Of a stretch of 64,000 bases of DNA, positions 1-10,600 are shown in pieces. The stretch lies in NCBI GenBank assembly GCA_944474755.1, contig OX104117.1, forward strand, positions 75,430,926 through 75,494,925. The letters are read 5' to 3'. This DNA is from Limnoperna fortunei (lineage: Eukaryota > Mollusca > Bivalvia > Mytilida > Modiolidae). The notes beneath the pieces were generated by a model. It searched no databases, was not told where the DNA came from, and saw nothing but the letters and a program-made list of their open reading frames with translations. Numbering within the stretch: the stretch's first letter is position 1; each line of letters starts with the position of its first letter. A program made the translations under genes and the position numbers.

Positions 1-1440
1 GTTTTATAGAGAAGAAGATATTTTTTAAATTTGCCCATAGGGTCCTATATTAAACTAAGTAATCTATGTAATACTGTGGTGGCCTTTTTGATTTTCTTAT
101 TGGCATAAAAAACCTAAACTTCACAGAGGACATCTGAACAGTATTGCTAGTAAGTTTTGGTTTCCATTGGTTAACCAGTTTTAGAGAAGAAGCCTTTGAA
201 AAATGTTTCCCATATGGTCCTATGTTAAACTAAGTCTTGCGGTGGTGGCCTTTTGATTTTCCAATTGGCATAAAAAATAAAAACTTTATAAAGTACCCTC
301 TAAAATAATATTGGTAGTAAGTTTTGTTTCCATTGGTTAATCGGTTTCAGAGAAGAAGCCTTTTTAAGTTTTTTTCCCATACAGTTCAATGTTAAACCAA
401 GGCTTGCGGTGGCGGACATTTTGAATTTCCGATTAGGGTAAAAAAAACATGAACTTTATAGAGGACTATCCAAACAATATTGCTGGAAAGTGTTGCTTGA
501 TTGGTTAACAGGTTTCAGAGAAGAAGCCTTTTAAAATTTTTTCCCATAGGGTCCTATGTTAAACTACTTCCTGCATTGGTGGCCATTTTGAATTTCCAAT
601 TGGCATAAAAAAAACATGAACTTTATAAAGAACCATCCAAACGATATTGCTCGTAAGTTTTGTTTACATTGGTTAACCAGTTTCAGAGAAGACACAGTTT
701 TTAAACTTTTCCCCTTAGGGTCCTATGTTAAACTAAGTCCTGCGCTGGCGGCCATTTTAATTTTCCAATTGGCATAAAAAAACATAAACGTTATAAAGGA
801 CCATCCAAACAATATTGATAGTAAGTTTTGATTTGATTGGTTAACCGGTTTCAGAGAAGAAGCCCTTTTAAACTGTTTTCCCATAGGGTCCAATGCTTAA
901 CTAAGTCATTTGTTGGCGGCCATTTTGAATTTCCAATTGTCATAAAAAAAAAAAACAAACTTTATAGAGGACCATCCAAACAATATTGCTAGTAAGTTTT
1001 TGTTTCCATTGGTTAACCAGTTTCAGAGAAGAAGCCTTTTTAAACTTGTTCCCATAGGGTTCTATGTTAAACTAAGTCCTGCGGTGGCGGCCATTTTGAA
1101 TTTCCAGTTGGCATAGAAAACATAAACTTTATAAAGGACCATCCAAAACATATTGCTAGTAAGTTTTGTTTTGATTGGTTAACCGGTTCCAGAGAAGAAG
1201 CCATTTTTAACTGTTTTCCCATAAGGTCCTATGTTAAACTAAGTCCTGCGGTGGCGGCCATATTGGTTTTACAATCCAAATAAAACACAAACTTTGTAAA
1301 GGTCCATCCAATGAACATTATGGCCAAGTTTGGTTTCAACTGGCCAATTGATTTCAGAGAAGAAGATTAAAATGTAAAAAGTTTACAGACGCCGTCGACG
1401 ACGACGCCGACGAACGCAAAGTGATAGGTCAGGTGAGCTA
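1..1440 (+). repeat. Tandem array, ~168-bp unit, in a dispersed bivalve element
   Basis: About eight and a half copies of a 165-175 bp unit, visible from the recurring AGAGAAGAAG core near 8, 183, 349, 510, 683, 852, 1023, 1189 and 1354. Each unit also contains a CCCATAGGGTCCTATG motif, a GGTGGCGGCCATTTTGAATT motif and an A-rich run. The array ends in a GACGCCGACGAACG stretch and the motif CAGGTGAGCTAAAAA near 1431-1446. That motif is the inverse complement of the AGCTCACCTGG and AGCTCACTTGG ends at 56113 and 58317, so it probably marks the right end of an element whose left end lies outside the window. No coding capacity is seen. Confidence 0.85.
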
Positions 1441-2923
1441 AAAAAAAAGTTTTCGAAAGACAAATATATGTTTACCAATAAAAATACATTGACTATAGTC
1501 AAGTGAAGTTATCGCGTCCTCGGAAAATCAAAGAAAACATTCCGACAAGGTACAATTTTTATTGATTTAATTTTACTGTAATTAAAATTGTTTCAAAAGA
1601 TTTGCAATTAAATGTATTTCAAACGTCAAACTAGCATTAATGTGCATAAACATTGCTAAGAACTTTATAAAATTTTCAGAATTTAAAATATAAAAAAAAC
1701 CATTAGAAGAAGAGACTTATTTTGCAAAACAATTGATGAGATTATTAACTTCTACAATTATTTTCAACAATATAAACTGTTGATGACCTTTATTCGAACG
1801 TAACTGAATTTTTTTCTGTTGTACAATGTATTATTATATTTATAACTTGCTTCGTTAAAATATCTTAACATCAAGATTTTTAAATCTTGAATTAAAATTC
1901 TAAATAAAAATCTATACATGTATCTTTTGTGCTTTTTTATTATTGAGAAATTTCTTTTCCCTACTAATTTCTACCACATTTTTCACTGATTCAGACATCA
2001 ATTTTTTTTAAATAACATGCCTGTTTGAAAATCTAATTTTGTAATTGGTACAGAGAAAGTTACAAGTAAACAAACAAAACAACAGGCTATATACAATATA
2101 TATCAAAATCATAATCTAATTTAGCCATTTTAGCGGCTTATTATGCGTGTCTGATTGTCTTTCATTTTTACCTTTTATCAATGTTCAGTGTCGGGTAATA
2201 AATAAATTTCGTAAAAGTTCCATTTTCTACCTTATAAATTATGAAATAATCCAGAAATAAGTTTTCTGGATGAGTGGTCACAAGCGCGTTAAACAAAATC
2301 TAAAAATGCACTTTTATTGTCAAATTATCTAAGTAACTAATAAAAGAAACCGAAAAATTTACACTTTATCATGTTAAAATAAGAATGCATAATAAATTAC
2401 GAAACTTGACATATAAATCACGAAATAATCCAAGAAATACAATTGAAGCGATGAAATACATTACGTAATATAGCATAACAAAATTTTTAAATGCCTTTTT
2501 CTTAACAAATTAAATAGCTAATTAATAAAAGAAACTCAAGTTTATACATTTTATTATGTCAAGAATAGAATGCATTAATAAAAATACTAGGCTTACCCTA
2601 TAGATAGTAAACTAATCCAAAATAAAAATTGAAGCGGATCTATTCATGCTACCGAGATACTGGTAAAGCGCGCATTAATATGCAATTATGTACTTTTTCT
2701 TATTAGATCAGGACAAAAAAAGTATATTAAAGCTTGAAGGATTTAACATATACGAAAAACTGTAATTGAAATATTTTCTTTAATATTAAATTTGCCATTT
2801 TATCACTTACAACATGAACTATATTGTAGAGTATGGTTTTTACCTTTTTGCTCAATTTACCCAAAAACAATTATATATCATTAAGAGATAATAAGAAGAG
2901 ATCGAACATATGAAAACACCTTA
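1441..2923. other. AT-rich non-coding stretch with diverged direct repeats
   Basis: No gene is seen. Between about 2150 and 2700 there are three to four diverged copies of a ~165-180 bp block. Shared pieces are CTAATTAATAAAAGAAAC-like strings near 2337 and 2520, GAATGCATAATAAA-like strings near 2383 and 2568, and AATAATCCAGAAATAA-like strings near 2246, 2424 and 2616. They look like an old tandem duplication. Confidence 0.5.
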
Positions 2924-4376
2924 AAGAATGTTCGAGCAGCATCAAATCGGCACATGAAAAATCTTAGACAGATTGATATTGTACGTGAAATTGAATTCCG
3001 AAACAAGCAATGTTATTTTGGATTCTACCTTAAAAATGATGGTTCGCACTGGTGTATCTCGGGCAACAAAACACAAAGATATTATTGAAATTGATGATCT
3101 TAAATTAATCAGTAGCTATTTATTCACAAATTTACATGACCCTGTTCTACTACGACAAAGAACTTGGTCATTTTGTGTCGCGCGGTTTGGAATTTCATCA
3201 ATCAGCTCAATCTTAACAGCTTTGACTTTAAGGTTGACAGTTAAAGTGATGAATTTGTCATTATTAGCCATGAAACTCGGCAGAAAAATATATAAACAAA
3301 TACACGTCCTGTTGCTTTTTTGCGCTTACTTATCAGCAAAACTTATCCAAAACGCAAAATCACTGTTTAACCACTGTGTAAACGACCTCCGCGTTCCGGA
3401 TGCAATTTGGTACACTGCACAACCACTTGCTAAGCACACATACAGTGGGATTATGGCCGAAATAAGAAAAATGCTAACTTAAGGATGTTCGCTGGTCATG
3501 TTGAAAATTACAAGGTATCTAAATTTATATATTTGATAAATAGACCATAGTTAAAGGTACAAAATAAGCTTAAAAAAATCATAGGTTGCTGAACTCTTTT
3601 TCGAGATAATAAGCATCCAAAATTTGGCGGGAAAAAGCTTTCTCTGATTTTTTCATAGGTTTAGCATTGGACATGTTTTAGTGTAAAAACCTATGAAAAA
3701 ATAACACGAAATTTATAAAACTTTGTAAATTAGCTTTAACTGACCCAATAAACCCTATTATGAAAAGAAAATAGGGGGTTGCTGGGCAAAAAAATTATCC
3801 CTATTTTAATGGTAAAATCTAGAGGATTCTGAAAATCTGACAGAAATCTCTCAAAAATTGACCAGCGATCATCCTTAAGCAAGAACTATACTGCTCACTG
3901 CTATCCAATCTATGAATGATGCTGGTCATGAGTTAAGACATATCATGTTCATCACTGGACATAAAAATGAAGCGAGCAGTCGAAGTTACAACAGGCATTG
4001 TTCAGTTCAGCAGAAAAAAGACCTTAGCTTCACTTTGTCACGTGTAGCATTAGGAAAGAAAGAATCTGTTGAGGGTCGCGTTGACGTTGCCTTGTTGCCA
4101 TCCGTGCCAAGTAACACTTCATCACAACTTGCCTCACTTCCTCAAGATAAATCATATCCATATGAGTGCGTGGCTTCGCAACCATTTGGTATACAAATCC
4201 CAAGCTACATGTTTCCATATGCGTGCGTGCCTTCGCAACCATACGTTATGCCAATCCCAAGCTTTGGCGACGGAATGACAAAACAGGACAATACTTCTAA
4301 TGTTTTAACAAATGCATCTAGGGGAATATTTAACATTCAAAAAAATTGCATTCAATTCTTAAAATATATTTATTAA
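2924..4376 (+). pseudogene. Decayed Crypton-type tyrosine recombinase (DUF3504-like)
   Basis: Remains of a tyrosine recombinase of the Crypton/DUF3504 type, also known from host ZMYM2- and KIAA1958-like proteins. The order of matches is KNVRAASNRHMKNL (2924, second frame), a block ending DPVLLRQRTW (to ~3170), FVSRGLEFHQS in another frame (~3174), SFDFKVDS and SHETRQKNI in a third frame (~3220-3295), then NAKSLFNHCVNDL (~3355) back in the first frame. The C-terminal ITGHKNEASSRSYNRH (~3933-3990) holds the GHKN motif and the likely nucleophilic Tyr. At least three frameshifts and an internal stop kill the frame. A TTAA-flanked element splits it at 3483-3874, and the region around the usual HxxR box is missing at the insertion. 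The tail has two copies of a 57-bp coding repeat (4158-4271). A dead transposon gene; family assignment is from motif recognition. Confidence 0.72.
3483..3874. mobile_element. 392-bp TTAA-flanked MITE inside the recombinase pseudogene
   Basis: The insert is flanked by TTAA on both sides (3479-3482 and 3875-3878). Its ends are inverted repeats, GGATGTTCGCTGGTCA on the left and GGATGATCGCTGGTCA read inward from the right (15 of 16 match). It has no open frame and is AT-rich. The TTAA duplication is typical of piggyBac-type transposition and of some other superfamilies, so this is a non-autonomous element of a TTAA-targeting family, superfamily unproven. Bringing the two flanks together leaves the recombinase halves in one frame across the TTAA, apart from the TAA stop carried by the target site. 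Confidence 0.8.
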
Positions 4377-4694
4377 TATCATTTTCATTACTATCTTTAA
4401 TATCAACTACATTTTTTTCTTATATCTGACTATTTCGGATATGGAAAAAGTAGTGATTTTCATCCTCTTATATATTGTTAAAATACTACTTACTTTCTTA
4501 ACACAGCATACATTTACCTGAGATTTTAAAGTAAGCGCGTAAAAACTTGAAACTAGAATGACGTCAATGTATCGCAGTCATAATCTAGGACTGTTGACGA
4601 AGAAACGAACAAGTCATTGATATTTACCTGGCGATTAAACCGATATAAACACGTAGGTTTTTAATTATGGATTGGCATTGCTGAACAAATGATA
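4377..4694 (+). promoter_or_regulatory. Upstream region of the ASB-like gene with a CRE palindrome
   Basis: This gap holds no gene. A perfect CREB-type palindrome TGACGTCA lies at 4559-4566, about 130 bp before the proposed start codon, and a weak TATA-like GATATAAAC lies at about 4641. Both are sequence matches only; promoter function is inferred from position. Confidence 0.3.
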
Positions 4695-7600
4695 ATGGGA
4701 AACTCCTACAGTGTGGACAAGAAAAAGAAAGAAGGTAATTATATAATAAATGTGTATTTTAATTAGGATTTAGTGTTTTATTTCATTTAAGTTTTAGTTT
4801 ATTTAATTTTATTCTATTTGATTTTAGTTTATAATTTAAACATTAAAATACTAGTTGGGAAAAATTAAACTTTTAAATATTTGTGCTCTTAAATATATGC
4901 AGTATTATCCAGAAGATTAATTATTTTTTATATTTACCGTCATGTCTATTTATAAATTGGTATTTGATAATCACAGAACACGACCAACGATCCCGGTTTT
5001 TAAATTTGTCTTTTATTGTTATGTAAAATTAATGGCAGATACTACAGAACAATTTCAAGGTATATAATATTTTGAGCAGAAGTTTTCTGTAGAATACTGA
5101 GCTTCAACTGATCTTAATATAACATGTATAATTGCTTCAGAATACTGCGCTGCAAATTTAAGATTTTAAATTGCTTCAGTATACTGAGCTTCAAATGATC
5201 TCGTGCAACTATAACATGTATAATACTATTTTTCCCGTTTACTTGTTTCATTCCTGTCGATACTCCTTCTTCCTGTCCTAATAAAAACTTAATGCCGTGA
5301 TAAAGCTGGAAATGGCGCAATGCAAAGCTCCGCACCTACCCGACTACTCATAATAAATTTTTTTTTGCATTTACTTACTTGTAAACGCCAGAAAAAATTT
5401 GTTCTCGTCCTGAACATAACTGAAATACTTCTCGCTCTTCGTTAAGCAAACATTCAATCAATCAACGAAGTACTATAAGGTTAGCTGGTTTACAGAATAA
5501 GGATTTGTAGCATTGGCAATGTATAAAAGCCAGGTAATAAGCTTTTAATCTGTAGTATATTTTCGTTTCAACTGGTTTACGTGTGTATATAGTGTATACA
5601 GGGCCCCTTCCCCTTCTTGTATTCTCTAGTCGGGAAAGGCTACGGTCTTCGTTGCAATTTCCACCAAAAACTGGTAGTTTCAAATGTGCCACCGACTGAT
5701 ATAGTAAAGGATGAATATGTAAGTCACTCTCTATTGAATGGTCGGAAAAGAAATGGTGCTGTCTGTAATTTTAAGCCGAGCGGCACGTTGTCAGTTACTT
5801 ATAGTTTGAAGAAACTTATAATATTCCGCAAATAGAACAATGAACGAAGACCAGAATATTATTCAAGTTCTTTAAAAGATTTTTTTTTAAACATATACGA
5901 TCCAATAAACGGTTGAAGGCAGTTTGTCATCAGCTATTGATCACGTGTCTATCTTTCTGTAGTGGCGTGTTCCATCCTAACTGCAGCCTGGTGTGCTCGA
6001 TTCCAACATAACTGACAAAGCTTAACAAGTCGTAAGTTTTCACCCAGGTACTCTGGATTCCTGCGACATTAAAAATAGAACTCTATGATATAGATAAAAT
6101 AAGGCTAATATAGCGTGAAACTTTATTTATTTCATCAAACAAAGAAATAATAATATGGATTGTAAATTTTTAATCTACATGCAATTATAATATAAAGTTT
6201 TTCCCACGCCTTGTCCTACAAGTGATTCAAAATCTTGTATTATATACATATTAATATCCCATTAAATGATAACAAAAATGTAGTCCCTCTATTGTGTAGT
6301 AGGACGTAATACATTTTGTTACGATTTCTAGAAAGAAATGGACCATGTATCCTTTCATTGATCACAAAATTGACACTTATCTGTTTAATGGCTAGATAGA
6401 GTACATAATTAGCACTATTTACGTGATTGGCTAGCAGTCTGTAATGTGTGGGTGTAGTTTTGTCTACATTTCCACATGTCTGTGTTGTTCGGTGCTACAG
6501 TAAAGGGGACGGTTTGAGATTCTTATATCGAATTCATCCCCGATACTGAACATGTTATGTTTTATTTACGATTTCGTAATTGTCTTTATGTTGTTTGTCT
6601 TTCTGTAATTCTTAGTGATTCTTTAGGAATTGTGTGTTGGTTTGTTTGAATGGTGTTTTACTGCATCGTTACGAGCAAACTTTGTCAATTAATATTTAAG
6701 TCGAGTACACCCTGCCCACAGGGAGACAAATAACTCACTTCCTCAGTGTTGACAGGCTCGTGATTATTAGTAATCAACAACCGAGGCCACCATTTTGTTA
6801 TTCTACCCTTCGTTGGTTATTTGCATTAGGAGGGTTTTTTGTTTTTTATTATAAGAACAATACAATTTATGACAGAAACTTCTTACCAAGTCAGGGGAAT
6901 CTACGTCGCTCTCTATCTTGAGGGATTCAGAGCCTCTGACCTGGGAATATAGATAGTAATAGATATAAAGATGTGGGTAAGAGGGATTTGTGTTTAATAT
7001 ACATGTATTAAACACAATAACATGCAGTTAAGGATTCAGGCAAGTTTTTTTATTTCCCAATAAAACTCGAGCTCTATAATACATCAGTTGAACGACACAG
7101 TGTCAGGCTAGAATATAATGTAAGGCCTTTAAAAGATTTCTTTCAAGAGAATGTAATGGACACGAGTGCCTGTGAACATGGGTGAGTAATTAAATGAATA
7201 ATACAATAAAAGTTCAGGTTAACAATATATTTTTGATAAAACTCCCCTGCCTAAAGGAACATATAGTATATAATAAAGTATATAATGAGCGAACAGCAGA
7301 CATCAACATAGAACCATTGCAAATGGATCTTAAATAAAGTATTTTTAATATTTGATGAATTTTTTTTTCTAGCATTTATTTTAGACAAATTACTTATCAT
7401 TTTAAATATGCCTTTTTTTAAAGAATGATGTTTAAAACTCGGAGGAAATCCAAGACCTTCGGTTTGATTTTAAAAACGAATCAGCTAAATTAGTTGAAAG
7501 TTGATCGACTGTCTAATACATATTTACAAGTTTTAACATGCTTTTTTAAATCCTTTAATTGCATTGTATTTTGACTAACTTATTTTATTTCTATAAAAGA

Positions 7601-10600
7601 AACAGATTTTATAGAATATTTGTAGAATATGAAACATTTGCTTTAAGATGTTCAAAACATTCATGGGAATCGATGGTCGTTTGATTAATGTAAACAGGTC
7701 CTCTATGTCCTCTATAACACTAAGGTGGCGTGTTTAAAAATTACTCCCGATATGGTTTTCGCAACTCCAGTCTTTATTGACAAGAATACCAGTCTTCCTA
7801 CCAACAGGTAAACCGGCTTCCGCCTTGAATAAAACACAAAACAGGACATCACGATATGGCTTACAATTTCTGAAAGTGGCGTAAATCACCATTTAAACAA
7901 ACAAAGGCACCAATGTAACAATTGATTTTATTGTTATAGTCCTTTTAGCTTCTGTTTTACGTCGGATTAATCCTGTTGTATTATTTGTTATTATATGCGA
8001 AAATAAACAGTTTCCGAATTCCGAATTCAAAGCAAACTCAACAATGTCCTATTCTTGGCATCGGTCGTTTCCTTTCTATCCAGTGGCGGATCCAGGTGGG
8101 GGGGGGCGTATGGACGAACGACCCTCCTTTAAAAAAGGGAAAGGACAATAAGAGAACAGAAAGGGTAACAACAAGCGCCAAAGGCAAAAATGTAATCCCC
8201 GCTCGTCCTGGCCATAAATTAATGCATTAACGGTACTAATTCGTTTATTATGATATCTCTGTTGTATATACTGTACCAAATAAAGGTTACTGAACACTAT
8301 AAAAACCTTGTTCGTGGCCTTCCTTTTCCGATATCCCCCTTTTACGGCCCCCTTTCGAAAATCCTGTATCCGCCCCTGCTATCCTTTGCTTAATGCACTC
8401 TTTATTACATAATAAGGAGTCTTATGGTAAGTCATTAACGAATGAGGTGATGTGTTGTCGCTTACTACATGTATACATTATGAGACTATATACAGAGATG
8501 GAGCTTATGTACATTTATTTATGGCAAGGCATGCATAGTTAACTGGTCAAAATAAGATTAGCCGTTGCTAATCATTTAACATAAGTGACAATGTTTGATA
8601 ACATACACAATGAAGATACGTGAAGTGTCTCAATATTAAACTTTGAATGTTTTCAGAATGGATAAATGTTAACCGAGTCTCGAGGCAAGAGCAGTATGAC
8701 TGGTTTAAAACGTTAAGAGATGCTAGTGATGATGACATTGTACAAATCATAAAGACCAGTCCACAGATGATCACAACTGTCATGTACTTTGGTATGTTGT
8801 TGTGTTTAGTTTGTCAATACTAGTTTACACAATCACAAACTGTCAATCAACACAAAAAGATCATGGAATGCACTTTTTTAAATATCACTGTCCTGAAAAT
8901 ACCTGAAGAGCAATCATTCGGGGCCTCGGTGGCCGAGTGGTTAAGATTGATCACGTGATCTGTCAGCACTGATTGCGGGTTCGAGTCTCACTTCGGGCCT
9001 GGTGTACACGACTTTAATCTTAATTGACAAGGATTGTCAATGTTCCGAAAGGCACCTGACTGTTATATAGAACGTTACGGTAAAACAACACGTTGAAAAT
9101 AGTTTTTGAACGCAAAATAAATAACATATTATTTCCTTATATTAATTTGACAGTGTTACTAATCTAATTCTAACAGTGTTGGGCTTAATTTGTAGACGTA
9201 TATATAATAATTTGATATTAACCCTGTATTTCTGATGTTTCAGAAATCCGCTGGATTGATATATTATATGGTTGTCACAATACTTAGACGTTTATATATA
9301 TATTTTACTTTAGCCTTGTCAAATTATATATAGATTCTAGCACTCCATGCCGATGATTTATATCTACTCAAGATACAGTCTAATTAAAATTTAATCTTTC
9401 ACTTGCCCCTTCCCCCCATTTTTTTTTATTATTAGTCGCTGCTGGTTGACTCTTGTACCAAAAATCAGCTCAATGACTAGAAGCGGTTAGACAGATAAAG
9501 TTAGGAAAGCTTTTAAGAACGTTCCTAGCCCAATCGCTATAATTTCATTACCAATAATTTGACCGGAACAAATTTCGAACTGGATTTGTATCTCAAACAT
9601 TCCAAATATCAGCTCAATATCTGCAAGCATTTAGAAAAAAAGTCCTAAAAATGTGTGACTCGTACTGACGGCCGGAGTGCAAACCTATTTCACCCTTTGG
9701 CATAGCTTGTGGGAAAAAAAAATTTAAGGATTGAAAAATATTATTGTCTGTTTTGGAGCAACATCCCATTAGGTTTTGACTATTCTTTTGTCCCACTGTA
9801 TCACGATAATATTAATTGTCTCATAGTAGGAAATAATAGTGGACGACCAATGTTTCAGCCACTTTAAAGTCTAACTGGGTTTGTTGTCTTTCTTAATTTG
9901 CGATTGTACACAAGTGATACAATATTGTTTTAGGACAACGTATGATTCTAAACGAACTAAATTTGACTTCTGTTCAGATTTCAAAATATTTATAATTGTT
10001 TTAGATAGTATACAGAAAACTGTTTGGATTTTAATTTTTATTTGGTGTTTTTATTTCAGATACGTTCTATATACATGCTAGCCAAACGTCCTGTAATTGT
10101 TCCTTCGAATCGGAATTGTGTATATCCACAAATGTACGTCTTAGAAGAGATGTGTTCCTAAAAAGACTGGACAAGTCGATGGCAGTAGGAATCTGTCCCC
10201 ATCTTCTACTTCACCGCCACGGGAAGTCCTCAGATGTGCTTGAATCGTCTGATGAAGAATTGGATAAGATTTTTGAAAGCGCCATCGTGGACGATACTAA
10301 TAATATAACACATATTGCTAGTAATAGCGCAGAATTTGGCTTCTATTGGATTCATCTGGCTATAATATTTCAACGAAAAAGAGTTATAAAGATGTTACTA
10401 CCAATTATCAGAGATTTCGAATTTCCGTCCTTTGTCTGGTACACTGTTCAGAACTGGTTTTCGCCTCTGTATTTGGCAGTTCTACATGAAGACCAAGAAC
10501 TAACTGAATTACTCTGGAACTTCAATCCCCGTTTTTTACAAGACAAACTTCGAATCAACTTTTTGAATCTAAGTAATGGTTGTTTACCTTTTACAATGAC

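Noticed and set aside
5462..5835. Small overlapping open frames next to a TATAAAAG string
   Set aside because: No recognisable product, no splice or conservation support, and they overlap an intron of the ASB-like gene.
8920..9010. tRNA-Leu or tRNA-Ser gene
   Set aside because: A and B boxes are present, but the acceptor stem does not close and the same sequence recurs as the head of SINEs with target duplications.
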